A stretch of DNA of 64,000 nucleotides from Chromatiaceae bacterium. GTDB taxonomy: Bacteria; Pseudomonadota; Gammaproteobacteria; Chromatiales; Chromatiaceae. The notes under the pieces are model-generated. The model did no database searches and was not told the origin of the DNA. It saw nothing but the letters and a program-made list of their open reading frames with translations. Position 1 is the stretch's first letter. Every line of letters starts with the position of its first letter. Of the stretch, positions 8,065 to 16,735 are shown one piece after another. Location of the stretch: positions 1-64,000 of the forward strand of contig JACKML010000010.1 of NCBI GenBank assembly GCA_024235415.1, written 5' to 3'. Made by a program: the position numbers and the translations under genes.

Positions 8065-8901
8065 ATGACGTCAAGTACGCCGGACAGCAACCTGCGCACA
8101 ACGAGATTTCCGGCCGGCACCCTGAGGGTACTGCAGCTCACGGATACCCACCTCTACGCGAACCCGGTCGGCACCCTGCTCGGCGTCAATACGCTGGATT
8201 CGTTTCAACGGGTGATCGCCCATTTTCGCGACCACCATTGGCCGCTCGATCTGCTGCTCGCCACCGGCGATCTGGTGCATGACGCCAGCCCAGAGGGCTA
8301 TGCGCTGATGGCCGACATCCTCTCCAGCTTCCAGGTGCCGGTATTCTGCCTGCCCGGCAATCATGACGTCCCGCAGGCAATGCGCGAACACCTCAAGGCC
8401 GACCGCGTCTCCACGGCCGGCGTGATGGATCGCGGCAACTGGCGCTTCGTGATGCTCGATTCGGTCATCCCGGGTGAGGAGGGAGGCCGGCTCGCAGCCG
8501 ACCAGCTGCAGCTGCTCGAGGATGCCCTCGCCACCAGCGATCGCCACACCCTGATCTGCATGCACCACCAACCGATCGGTGTCGGCAGCGCCTGGATAGA
8601 CACCATGGCGATCGAGAACCCCGACCCGCTGTTCGACATCATCGACCGTTACCCGCATGTCCGTGGCGTCCTTTGGGGTCATGTCCACCAGACGTTCGAG
8701 GCGTGGCATGGCGACGTTCGCCTGATGGCCTCACCATCGACCTGCGTGCAGTTTGCTCCGAAGACCGAGAGCTTCCAGGTCGATGAGGAGCCGCCCGGTT
8801 TCCGCCTGCTGGCACTGATGCCCGATGGCAGCATTCGCAGTGAGGTCGTCCGCGTCGACGAGATGCCACATGGCCTCGAACGCGCGTCTGCGGGATACTG
8901 A
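8065..8901 (+). CDS. cpdA: 3',5'-cyclic AMP phosphodiesterase CpdA
   Basis: CpdA hydrolyses cAMP to AMP with a dimetal centre of the calcineurin-like phosphoesterase fold. The ordered metal-binding motifs are all present in the 278-residue protein: QLTDTHL (Asp27, His29), TGDLVHD, PGNHDVP, CMHHQP and WGHVHQ. The C-terminal ASPSTCVQFAP stretch is typical of CpdA rather than other metallophosphatases. It is divergent from oxyR with no cotranscribed neighbour. It implies cAMP signalling, although no adenylate cyclase or Crp is in this window. Confidence 0.93.
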   Translation: MTSSTPDSNLRTTRFPAGTLRVLQLTDTHLYANPVGTLLGVNTLDSFQRVIAHFRDHHWPLDLLLATGDLVHDASPEGYALMADILSSFQVPVFCLPGNHDVPQAMREHLKADRVSTAGVMDRGNWRFVMLDSVIPGEEGGRLAADQLQLLEDALATSDRHTLICMHHQPIGVGSAWIDTMAIENPDPLFDIIDRYPHVRGVLWGHVHQTFEAWHGDVRLMASPSTCVQFAPKTESFQVDEEPPGFRLLALMPDGSIRSEVVRVDEMPHGLERASAGY

Positions 8902-8969
8902 GCCTGCGACGACATCCTCCGTTCCCGTGATGCGTGGACGCGTCACCGATCCTTCACTCCAACCAACGC

Positions 8970-9935
8970 ATGACGAGGGCCGCGGACTTGGCACAACTGC
9001 ACGTGAATGACGCACTCAGGCTGTGGCCGCAGGCAGCATTTCTCGCCACCCTGATGGTGGCAGTCAGTTATGCCGAGGCGGCGACCGACTACCCGCCACC
9101 ACCGGGCCCTTATCACAGCGAGCCGATGGTGCTGCCCGAGCTGCCAGTGACGCCGCAAACGTCTGCAGGGAGCACCGCCGAAGGGGGCACCGCGCCGCAG
9201 GCCGACGTCTCGTCAAAACGCCTGGCGATTCCGCAACTCAATCCCGGACTCGAGCCAGGTGCATACGATGCTGCCAACCTGTTCGGCAACGTCGGGAAGT
9301 CCCGGCAGGACGACCAGCGCGGTCTGTTGCAACCGCTGTCGAACCATCAGCAGCCCGTAATCGAATCACCGCACCCGGCGAAGGCGGAGGAGGATACGAG
9401 GGGATTCACGATGGATTTCCGGCGCGGAAATGGTGGTGCGGCTTATCGTGATGTCCCACGCTACGAGCCAGCCGGTGCCGTCTACTACGGTTACCCGCAA
9501 TATGCACCGGCCTATCCCGGCTACGGACAGTACCCCGGCCAGGGCATGCACTACGCACCGCCTGCAGCCCCCGACGCGGTCTACCCCGGTTATTCCGCTG
9601 GGCATGGAATGGCCGATCCGCGCCGCGCGACGGGTGGGCAGGGTTTTGCCACACCCTCGCCCGGGCCCGCCAGTTACCCATCCATCGGGCCTGGTATGCA
9701 GACCAATCCGACCCAGGCCCCTTATCCCACTGTCAGCAGTGCACCCGACAACCTGCGACAGCAAGACCGATCAGGGGAGGCAACGGGAACGACGTTCCGG
9801 GCTGTCACACCCGACGCCCCGTCGGGCGCGTCTGACGTGCCGGCAGACACGGGCGCTGGGCGCCCAGAAGACAGTGCCTCACCGTCTGACAGTACGATGA
9901 TGTTCCGTCCGCCGGAGCTGCTGCCCGGCCGTTGA
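8970..9935 (+). CDS. Exported Pro/Tyr/Gly-rich low-complexity protein
   Basis: I do not recognise a family. The 321-residue product has a hydrophobic segment (PQAAFLATLMVAVSYAEA) ending in an Ala-x-Ala cleavage site, followed by a mature chain rich in Pro, Gly, Tyr, Ala and Ser. The centre holds irregular YPG/YGQYPG-like repeats (about residues 165-215); the end is Ser/Asp/Thr-rich. No catalytic motif is visible. The start is uncertain: ATG 8934, ATG 8970 and GTG 9003 are all in frame and none has a good ribosome-binding site; GTG 9003 would give the neatest signal peptide. It may be a structural or surface-exposed disordered protein. Confidence 0.6.
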   Translation: MTRAADLAQLHVNDALRLWPQAAFLATLMVAVSYAEAATDYPPPPGPYHSEPMVLPELPVTPQTSAGSTAEGGTAPQADVSSKRLAIPQLNPGLEPGAYDAANLFGNVGKSRQDDQRGLLQPLSNHQQPVIESPHPAKAEEDTRGFTMDFRRGNGGAAYRDVPRYEPAGAVYYGYPQYAPAYPGYGQYPGQGMHYAPPAAPDAVYPGYSAGHGMADPRRATGGQGFATPSPGPASYPSIGPGMQTNPTQAPYPTVSSAPDNLRQQDRSGEATGTTFRAVTPDAPSGASDVPADTGAGRPEDSASPSDSTMMFRPPELLPGR

Positions 9936-9964
9936 ACGGCGACAGTCGTCACCGCAGACCGCAG

Positions 9965-10231
9965 TCAGCCAGTGTGAAACCCGGCCATCGGCTGTTCGGC
10001 GAGGTCTTCGCTGCGCACATCGTCGACCACTGCAAGCTCCGGCCCCTGCCATAGCCAGGCAGCCAACTGATCCAGTTCCGGATCCCCGCCACAGGCCACG
10101 ACCTCCACCCGCCCATCAGGCAGGTTCAGTGCATGACCACTCAGGCCGAGCGACTCGGCCACGCGGCGCGTGGAGGCGCGATACCAGACACCCTGCACCC
10201 GCCCGCTGACAACGAAACGCCGGCAGGCCAC
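9965..10231 (-). CDS. acyP: Acylphosphatase
   Basis: This small enzyme (88 residues) hydrolyses acyl phosphates. The catalytic pair is clear: the phosphate-binding GRVQGVWYR loop with its Arg, and the Asn in HALNLPDGRVEV. Length matches the family. The gene begins 3 bases after the stop of the periplasmic adaptor gene, so it is the last gene of a tight five-gene reverse operon. A functional link with an efflux-type adaptor and TolC is not known to me. Confidence 0.93.
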   Translation of the reverse strand: MACRRFVVSGRVQGVWYRASTRRVAESLGLSGHALNLPDGRVEVVACGGDPELDQLAAWLWQGPELAVVDDVRSEDLAEQPMAGFHTG

Positions 10232-10234
10232 CGA

Positions 10235-11011
10235 TCACTCCAGGTGCAGAATTACCGTTTCGCCGACCCGCAGCGGCTGCTGGTCAGTCACGGCGAACTC
10301 GGCGACCAGTTCGTACTGCGGCCCCTGCGCCGACTGCGCGACCGGCTCGAACCCGATGTAAGCGACCGAACCCTCGATGGGCCGACCGCGAACGCTGGCC
10401 TGCAGACGCTGGCCCGGCACCAGCTGCCCCGCCTGGGCAAGATCGATCTGCGCACGCGCGCGGTAGACACTGTTGGCGGCCAGCGTGACCAGTGGCTGGC
10501 TCTGCATCTCGCTGACGACGCTCTGGCCTGGCGCCGCATTCACCGCGAGCACCAGCCCATCGAATGGTGCGCGCACCGCACTGTGCTCGAGATCGAGGCG
10601 CGCGGTCATCAGCTCGGACTTGGTCCGTTCCAGCTGTGCCCGCGCGCCATGCAGGGCGATCAGCGCCTGGTTACGTTCGTAATCGGACAGCAGAGTGCGG
10701 TCATAAAGTTCGGCTGCACGCTCGTCCTCGCGCTGTGCCTCCTGTAACGCGGCCTGGGCGTGCGCGAACTCGGCCAGGCGGCGACTGACCAGGCTGTTGA
10801 AGCCGCGATTGTCCAGCGTGATCAGGCTGTCGCCCTTTTTCACCAGCTGACCCGGCTGCACATCGACCTGGCTGACAACACCCGACACCACAGTGCCCAA
10901 CTCGACTTTTTGCGACCAGCCGACCACGGCCGGGACGTCCGCGCCCAGCGCTGCGGTACTGACCCCCAGTGCGAGCAGGCCCGCGGCACATGCAACCTGT
11001 AGTCTAGTCAT
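10235..11011 (-). CDS. Periplasmic adaptor (membrane fusion) protein, RND/HlyD type
   Basis: The 258-residue protein has a signal peptide (cut after about residue 24, ALGADV) and the lipoyl half-motifs of membrane-fusion proteins (VSQVDVQPGQLVKKGDSLITLD, then VRAPFDGLVLAV). A long alpha-hairpin (about residues 72-145) and a beta-barrel domain complete it. It should bridge an inner-membrane pump to the TolC channel encoded just upstream; the genes overlap by 4 bases. It is shorter than most RND adaptors and no pump gene lies in the operon, so the pump must be elsewhere or the pair works with another system. Confidence 0.88.
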   Translation of the reverse strand: MTRLQVACAAGLLALGVSTAALGADVPAVVGWSQKVELGTVVSGVVSQVDVQPGQLVKKGDSLITLDNRGFNSLVSRRLAEFAHAQAALQEAQREDERAAELYDRTLLSDYERNQALIALHGARAQLERTKSELMTARLDLEHSAVRAPFDGLVLAVNAAPGQSVVSEMQSQPLVTLAANSVYRARAQIDLAQAGQLVPGQRLQASVRGRPIEGSVAYIGFEPVAQSAQGPQYELVAEFAVTDQQPLRVGETVILHLE

Positions 11012-12306
11012 TTCGTTGCCTCCTCGGGCAGCAGACGGCCAGCCAATGCCTTGAGACGCGCCTGCGTCATCATCCAGTCAAACTCGGCCTGCGCCATGTC
11101 GAGCCGCACTGCGGATATCTCCGTCATTGCATCACCAAGGTCGGTCTTGACTTCCAGTTCATAGAGCGCGCGGCTGCGATCCAGGTACAGTTCCCGGTAG
11201 TCGCCCCGCACTTTCAGCCCCTCGATCGTCAGGCGCAGGTTGCCAAGGCGCAGCACCAGGTCGAGCACCTCCTGCGACAGCGCGTTTTCCGCTGCGGCCA
11301 GCCGCGCCTGACTGGCGCGCCACTTGGCACGCGCATCGGCAAGCCCGGCATCCTTGGCACCGCCCGTCAGCAGCGGGACCTCGAGGACCAGCGATGCGCC
11401 GAACGGGTGCGTGGTGTTGGTTTCGCGGTTGTAATAGGAAGCATCCAGTTCGCCGCTGATTACCGGGCCGTGGTCATTGCGTGCCGCCTCTACCTTGGCA
11501 CGCGCCGACTCCACCTCGGCACGCAGTGCCCTGATCTCGGGATTACTCTCCCTGATCTCTGCCAGCACAGTCTCGTAGTCCGGCACCGGCGCCGCGAGAT
11601 CCGGCGCCGCCGGGCGGATCAGGTTGGCCACCAGCTCGTTGGGGCGGCCCATGGCGATTGCCAGTCGCGAACGCGCCGCACGCTGCTGTGTCTGGCTCTG
11701 CATACGCAGGCGCAGCGCCTCCTGGTATTCCGATTCGAGCTGGGCGAGATCGACGTCAGACAGCCGCTTGAGCTCGTGCCGGTCACGCGCACGGTCCGCG
11801 GCGATGAAAGCCCCCGCCATCGCCTCGTTGTCGCGCGCGTATTGCAGGTCGGCCAACACGACGTCGAGAAATCGCTGCATGACCTCCAGGTGCGCCTCCT
11901 GGCGCGCATCCAGATAACGCCACTCGCCGCCTTCTCCAGCCAGCCGGGCCGCCTCCTCACGGGCGTCGCTATAACCGAAATCGTACAGGCGCTTGCTCAC
12001 CGCCAACCGCGCATCGCTGTCGTTGCGGTCACGGTTGATCGAATAGCGCGCAACATCGACCGCCCGCAGACGGCCGACGACACCCATGCGCACACCCGTC
12101 AGCGACTGCGCCTCGGCCAATGCCGCCGCTTGTTCTTCACGCCCCGCCTGCGCCAGCTCGATCAGTGGCACGTCACTGCGCGTAAATGCCAGGGCATCCG
12201 CCAGCGACAAGGGTTCAGGCAGCGGTGGCAGTTCCTCGGCCGCCGTCAGCACCGGCGTACCCAGAGCCAACGTGATCAAAATCCAACGCAGCGATCGCCC
12301 CATCAA
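11008..12306 (-). CDS. TolC-family outer membrane efflux protein
   Basis: The 432-residue protein has a signal peptide (cut near TAAEELPPLP) followed by two outer-membrane efflux protein (OEP) repeats of long amphipathic helices with Ala/Gln/Arg-rich coiled-coil heptads. It forms the outer-membrane and periplasmic exit duct for type I or RND export. Its start overlaps the SoxW-like gene stop and its end overlaps the adaptor start, so translation is coupled in both directions. The substrate is unknown. I give no symbol because tolC itself is usually a separate locus. Confidence 0.88.
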   Translation of the reverse strand: MMGRSLRWILITLALGTPVLTAAEELPPLPEPLSLADALAFTRSDVPLIELAQAGREEQAAALAEAQSLTGVRMGVVGRLRAVDVARYSINRDRNDSDARLAVSKRLYDFGYSDAREEAARLAGEGGEWRYLDARQEAHLEVMQRFLDVVLADLQYARDNEAMAGAFIAADRARDRHELKRLSDVDLAQLESEYQEALRLRMQSQTQQRAARSRLAIAMGRPNELVANLIRPAAPDLAAPVPDYETVLAEIRESNPEIRALRAEVESARAKVEAARNDHGPVISGELDASYYNRETNTTHPFGASLVLEVPLLTGGAKDAGLADARAKWRASQARLAAAENALSQEVLDLVLRLGNLRLTIEGLKVRGDYRELYLDRSRALYELEVKTDLGDAMTEISAVRLDMAQAEFDWMMTQARLKALAGRLLPEEATK

Positions 12307-12827
12307 CGTTCGGCGCGCTTGTAGCGTGTGAAGGGTTGGTCCTTGTAAGCACCCTCGACCACGTATTTGCCGAGCAGCATGAATTCATCCTTGTCACGCG
12401 TCGCACCGGTGAAGCGCGCCGGCTTGATGTAGTTGCCGTCGAGATCGAAGAACGCAAACACCGGGGTCGCACGTACCCGGTATTGTTTGAATGCGAAATC
12501 CTTCATGGTCGTCGGTGCACCGTTGAAATCGGTGACCTCCACGTCGCCCTCGATATCCACCGGAAAAATCAGGAAATGCTCGCGGAAATACGCCTGCACC
12601 TCGGGCTGGTTCAGGATTGTGGTCTTCATACGGTGACAGAACGGGCACTCGTCCATCTCGAACATCAGCAGAATGCCCTGTTTGCCCTCGTTGCGCGCGG
12701 TCTCCAGTTCTTCCTTGAAGTTGCCAAAGGTCTCGTTGAAGAAGTACTTGCCCGGATCGAGGGGCTTGTCCGCCGCCGTGGCCACGGTCGTGGCGAAAAG
12801 GACCACGGAAAACAGGAAACGCAGCAT
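12303..12827 (-). CDS. SoxW-like periplasmic thioredoxin
   Basis: The 174-residue protein has a short signal peptide (cut after TVATA) and a thioredoxin fold with a CPFC active site (MDECPFCHRMK). The cis-Pro loop is ATPVFAFFDLDG. It resembles SoxW and other periplasmic thioredoxins that keep sulfur-oxidation or cytochrome maturation partners reduced. It follows the TlpA-like gene with a one-base TAATG overlap and precedes tolC with a 4-base overlap, so the two thioredoxins and the efflux components are expressed together. Substrate protein unknown; no sox genes are in the window. Confidence 0.83.
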   Translation of the reverse strand: MLRFLFSVVLFATTVATAADKPLDPGKYFFNETFGNFKEELETARNEGKQGILLMFEMDECPFCHRMKTTILNQPEVQAYFREHFLIFPVDIEGDVEVTDFNGAPTTMKDFAFKQYRVRATPVFAFFDLDGNYIKPARFTGATRDKDEFMLLGKYVVEGAYKDQPFTRYKRAER

Positions 12828-13348
12828 TATTTCGCTCCTCCAGCTGGTTTTTTCTCATAGTTGTCGATGAACGAATTGATCGCATCGGCGGTGATCTGTC
12901 CGACCTGTCGCGCGACGACTTCGCCGGTCGGCGAGACCAGATATGACGTCGGCAGTCCGTCCACCGGACCTATCAGCTCGGTACGGCGCGGCTGCTCGCC
13001 CGCGAGCAGGATCGGGTACGACAGGAACTGCTGTTCCACAAATGTGCGCAGTCTGCCTTTCTCGATCGATTCCATATTCACGCCAAGGACGATCGCCTTG
13101 CCCTTGGCGGTGTCGTGAAACACCTCAAGCTCGGGCAACTCCTCCAGGCACGGCGGACACCAGGTTGCCCAGTAATTCACCAGGACCCATTTTCCACGGT
13201 AGTCCGACAGGCTGTGCGTGTGTCCATCCAGATCCGGCAGGCTGAAATCGCCTTCGGACGCCGCCACTCCACCGGACATCGACCCGCCCAGCGCAATCAG
13301 AAAGAGCATCGCGGCAGGAAAGGCAAGCGCTGTGTTTCGTCGTATCAT
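12827..13348 (-). CDS. TlpA/ResA-like membrane-anchored thiol-disulfide oxidoreductase
   Basis: The 173-residue product has an N-terminal hydrophobic signal or anchor (about 8-25) and an AhpC/TSA-like thioredoxin domain with the WATWCPPC active site. The TlpA-type central insert and cis-Pro GLPTSYLVSP loop are present. This class reduces periplasmic disulfides, commonly apocytochrome c or copper-site proteins. The ATG at 13348 is preferred (AGAGG 9 bases upstream); the longer 13519 reading extends into a non-homologous leader. It heads the five-gene reverse operon ending in acylphosphatase. Confidence 0.88.
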   Translation of the reverse strand: MIRRNTALAFPAAMLFLIALGGSMSGGVAASEGDFSLPDLDGHTHSLSDYRGKWVLVNYWATWCPPCLEELPELEVFHDTAKGKAIVLGVNMESIEKGRLRTFVEQQFLSYPILLAGEQPRRTELIGPVDGLPTSYLVSPTGEVVARQVGQITADAINSFIDNYEKKPAGGAK

Positions 13349-13540
13349 CAACCCGGACCTCTTCTCCCGCGCGATCAAGAGACGCGCCATACTGCCGACA
13401 AATTCCTTAACATTGCGAAGAAACAACAACAAACGCCTGCCGCCGGATATGCGGCCCACCGACCTGTGTAGACCACGATCAGCGGCGAAAGTGCGAAATA
13501 TATGCCATTTCCATTCCATGCAACGAAGCGAGTTTGAGGC

Positions 13541-15043
13541 ATGGTAGACACGCCTTCAAGCCTGCCCGATCCCGGCCTGTTCCGGATTCCACCGGCTGCC
13601 GTCGCGCGACACCCCGCGGTGCTGCTCGCGCCGCGCGAATTGCGCACATGGATCGACACGCTGCCGATGGCCAATCCGCCACGCGCTGCTCAGATGCTGA
13701 TGCAGCAGCTGCGCCTGCTGGTCCGGGACCCGCAGCCGGGCACCCGCTTTGGCGCCCTGCTCGAATTGTACGACGCGCCGCTCGATCAACTGCTGCAAAT
13801 CATCCATGAGCGTATGCAGGGCAATCCCGACAGCGCCGTGCCGCTGGACCAACTGGAATACCAGTTGGTGGAACTGCTGGTGGAGCTCGCGCACGGTTAC
13901 CTGCGCCTGGCCAACGAGTTGCTGCGCGGCGGCAAGCCCGCGCCGGCGCAGATCCTGTTCCGCGCAATGAACCTGTTGGACAGCGCAACCAACATCGAGC
14001 GCCTGCACTACCACCGTCTCACACCCGACGGCTGGCGCCTGCTGCTCAACGTCTTCGTGCATGCAGAACGGCAAGGCAGCAGTCGGCAGGCCATAAAGGC
14101 GGCGTCGGCACAGGGCGGCGACCCCGGCACAGTGCGCGGCCTGTTTTTCCGGTCCTTGGTGGTCAGTCTGTGCGACCCGCATCGTCACCGCCCCAGCCAG
14201 ATCCTGAGCTGGCTTCATTGGGCCGGTCAGCATAGCGACGCGCTGCAGCTGACCGTACTGCCGCAAGGGGCCTATTCCATCCCGCTCGACATCAGCGGCA
14301 CCCTGCCGCCGCTGGCGAGCGCAAGGCGTGGCAAGCCCGGGCCGGACGTGCGCTACGTGGCCGCCGACGCGTTCCTGCAGCAGCTGCAGTCGGACCCGAT
14401 GGCGCCCAAGGGTCTGCAACACGCACTGATGGACGTAATCAAAGGCCGCAAGACGCCGGAGCAGCGCCAGAGCCCGCGGCAGCCACGCAACCACCCATAC
14501 CGGCTGCTGTACGGGTTGCGTGCCATCCACCACCGCTTGAAGGAACTCACCCAGGGAACCGCCCCACATGGTCAGGCGTTCTCGCCACTCGCCTGCCGCC
14601 AGGTCAACCAGTCACGCAGTGGTGCGGCGTTTCATCTGCAGGGGCCACTCAATCCGCCACTGAACGTCGGCGAACCCGTCCTGGCCGAGGCCGAGACCAC
14701 CACCAGCGGCGGCGCGCCGGTCGGCTTCGCCGCGCGCGTGCTGCGTCTGGCCAGCAACGAGCTGAACGAAATAGAGATCGGCGTCGAGAAACTGCAGGGC
14801 AGGCTGATCCCGGTGACGATTGCCGGCGCCGCGGCCGACCGCGGCCGGTTCGACAACCACGCGCTGCTGCAACACGCGATGGACAGCGGACGATTCACGC
14901 TGATCGCCGCCCGCAATCTGTACCGGGAAGGGGACATCATCAGCGTGGAAGGCCCGAGCACACGCTATAACCTGCGCATGCTCGATATCACCGCAGTGGT
15001 CCAGAGCACGGCCTATATCGACGTCGAGGTCGCCGAGGCCTAG
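13541..15043 (+). CDS. Uncharacterised protein with PilZ-like C-terminal region
   Basis: The 500-residue protein has no signal peptide or membrane segment. The first 330 residues are helical (LQQLLQIIHER and LVELLVELAHGYLRLANELL stretches) without a motif I recognise. Near residues 345-440, ACRQVNQSRSGAAFHL followed by a beta-rich stretch resembles the PilZ N/DxSxxG signature of c-di-GMP receptors. The canonical RxxxR upstream is not clear, so nucleotide binding is uncertain. Its stop overlaps the convergent yihY stop within one CTAG tetranucleotide. Confidence 0.7.
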   Translation: MVDTPSSLPDPGLFRIPPAAVARHPAVLLAPRELRTWIDTLPMANPPRAAQMLMQQLRLLVRDPQPGTRFGALLELYDAPLDQLLQIIHERMQGNPDSAVPLDQLEYQLVELLVELAHGYLRLANELLRGGKPAPAQILFRAMNLLDSATNIERLHYHRLTPDGWRLLLNVFVHAERQGSSRQAIKAASAQGGDPGTVRGLFFRSLVVSLCDPHRHRPSQILSWLHWAGQHSDALQLTVLPQGAYSIPLDISGTLPPLASARRGKPGPDVRYVAADAFLQQLQSDPMAPKGLQHALMDVIKGRKTPEQRQSPRQPRNHPYRLLYGLRAIHHRLKELTQGTAPHGQAFSPLACRQVNQSRSGAAFHLQGPLNPPLNVGEPVLAEAETTTSGGAPVGFAARVLRLASNELNEIEIGVEKLQGRLIPVTIAGAAADRGRFDNHALLQHAMDSGRFTLIAARNLYREGDIISVEGPSTRYNLRMLDITAVVQSTAYIDVEVAEA

Positions 15044-16323
15044 GCGCCTGCGCGCTCCTGCATCGAAACAGCATCCGCTCGCTGCAGCCGGAACTGCGCC
15101 AGCGGCACCTCGAGCGCAGCAGCCGCCCCGGCGTTGGCCGCATCCAGCACGTCCGCAAGCCGTGAATCGCCAGGCCAGTCCGGATCGCCACGACGCGGCA
15201 GGTCGAACGCTCGGCTGGCGAACAGATCCAGCAGCGTCGCGTCGGCAAGCCGGCGCGCCAGCACCCAGCCACCGTCGCGTGTCATGTGCACCCAGTGCAG
15301 GTCTTTCAGTTCGTTGAGCAGGTCGTCCAGCGGCGGCTCCATCCAACGTCTTTGCAGGCCGGCCAGCTCGTCGGTATCCGGCGCCGCCCCCCTGGCCGCG
15401 GCCTCGTCCAGCGCCAGCAGCACGGCAATCGCATCACCCATACCGGTCTGACAGCGGCGCTGATCGCTGGTGCTCCAACGGTAGATACTCAGACAATGTG
15501 TCACTTCCGCACCCAGCAGCGCGACGATCCATGACAGGTACAGCCAGACCAGGAAGATCGGAATCGTCGCGAGGGCGCCGTAGATCGCTTCATAGGTCGG
15601 AAACTCGGTGATGTAGACGGCGAATGCGTGTTTGGCCGCCTCGAACAGGAGCGCCGCCAGCACGCCGCCGGTCAGGGCATGACCCAGGCGCACCCTGCGA
15701 TTGGGGACGACGATGTACATCATCGTGAACGCGATCGCCGAGGCGACCACAGGCGTGAGCCCGAGCAACCGCCGGCCAATCCCGGTACTGGCAGCCTCGG
15801 TCAGCAGCGGCAGCGAAACGATGTAGGAGGTCGCGAGCACGCTGGCGCCGATCAGGATGGGTCCAAGTGACAGCACCGCCCAGTAGATCAGGAACTTACT
15901 GGCGAAGCCGCGTTTGGCCCGCACCTCCCAGATCGCGTTCAACGCACGTTCGATGTTGGCCATCATCAGCAACGCCACGACCACCAGGAACGCCGACCCC
16001 GGACCGGTCAGCCGCGAGGCCTTGGCGCTGAACTCGGACAGGTACTGCTGCAGCACTTCGCTCGACGTCGGCACGAAATTGTCGAACACGAAGTCCTGGA
16101 CGATCTCGTAGACGCGGTCGGCCACCGGGAAGGCGGAGAAAGCCGCCAGCGTGACCGCCATCAACGGCACCAGCGACAACAGCGTGGTGTAGGTCAGGGC
16201 CGCAGCGTTTTGCGCCCCTTCGTGGCGTACAAAGCGGTCAGCCACCAGCGCCACGAAGCCGCGCAGCCTCACGACGCCGGTCAACAGCAGCCGCGATGCC
16301 AGCTTCAAGCCCGTTTCGCTCAC
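15040..16323 (-). CDS. YihY/BrkB family integral membrane protein
   Basis: This 427-residue protein belongs to the YihY (formerly misnamed ribonuclease BN) family. It has six predicted transmembrane segments over about residues 35-290 with the family signatures HEGAQNAAALTYTTLLSLVPL and AIYGALATIPIFLVWLYLSW. A cytoplasmic, winged-helix-like C-terminal tail of about 130 residues follows. Function unresolved; often linked to envelope or lipid homeostasis. I chose GTG 16323 (GGTGGTG upstream), which avoids overlap with divergent arsC; an ATG at 16401 would overlap it. Confidence 0.88.
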   Translation of the reverse strand: MSETGLKLASRLLLTGVVRLRGFVALVADRFVRHEGAQNAAALTYTTLLSLVPLMAVTLAAFSAFPVADRVYEIVQDFVFDNFVPTSSEVLQQYLSEFSAKASRLTGPGSAFLVVVALLMMANIERALNAIWEVRAKRGFASKFLIYWAVLSLGPILIGASVLATSYIVSLPLLTEAASTGIGRRLLGLTPVVASAIAFTMMYIVVPNRRVRLGHALTGGVLAALLFEAAKHAFAVYITEFPTYEAIYGALATIPIFLVWLYLSWIVALLGAEVTHCLSIYRWSTSDQRRCQTGMGDAIAVLLALDEAAARGAAPDTDELAGLQRRWMEPPLDDLLNELKDLHWVHMTRDGGWVLARRLADATLLDLFASRAFDLPRRGDPDWPGDSRLADVLDAANAGAAAALEVPLAQFRLQRADAVSMQERAGA

Positions 16324-16387
16324 GTCACCACCACCCGGCAAGCCTGATAAAATCCACGCACACCCGTCGCCCACATGCAGGCAACCC

Positions 16388-16735
16388 ATGGACATAAGCA
16401 TTTACCACAACCCGCGATGCAGCAAGTCGCGCCAGACGCTGCAACTGCTGGAGCAGCAACAGCTGACGCCGCAGGTCATTGAGTACCTGAACACCCCGCC
16501 CGATGCCGCCACGCTGTCGCGCCTGCTCGACATGCTCGGCCTGGCGCCGCGTGAACTGATGCGCAAAGGCGAGGCCGAGTACAAGGCGAGCGGCGCAGAC
16601 GATCCGGCGCTCAGCCGCGAGCAGCTGATCGCGCTGATGGTCCGCTTCCCCAAACTGATCGAGCGCCCCATCGTGGTCAGCGGTGACAAGGCCGTAATCG
16701 GCCGTCCGCCCGAGCGCGTCCTGGAGATCCTGTGA
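16388..16735 (+). CDS. arsC: ArsC-family arsenate reductase (glutaredoxin type)
   Basis: The 115-residue protein has the thioredoxin-like ArsC fold with the single nucleophilic Cys11 in HNPRCSKSR and the C-terminal RPIVVSGDKAVIGRPPE signature. It reduces arsenate to arsenite with glutathione and glutaredoxin, although many chromosomal copies in this gene order (arsC-wrbA-DUF2069-hda) have no proven arsenic role. No arsR or arsB lies nearby. Its TGA overlaps the GTG of wrbA. Confidence 0.9.
   Translation: MDISIYHNPRCSKSRQTLQLLEQQQLTPQVIEYLNTPPDAATLSRLLDMLGLAPRELMRKGEAEYKASGADDPALSREQLIALMVRFPKLIERPIVVSGDKAVIGRPPERVLEIL

Noticed and set aside
16388..16401. YihY start at ATG 16401 overlapping arsC
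   Set aside because: The GTG at 16323 has a better ribosome-binding site and avoids overlap with the divergent arsC start.
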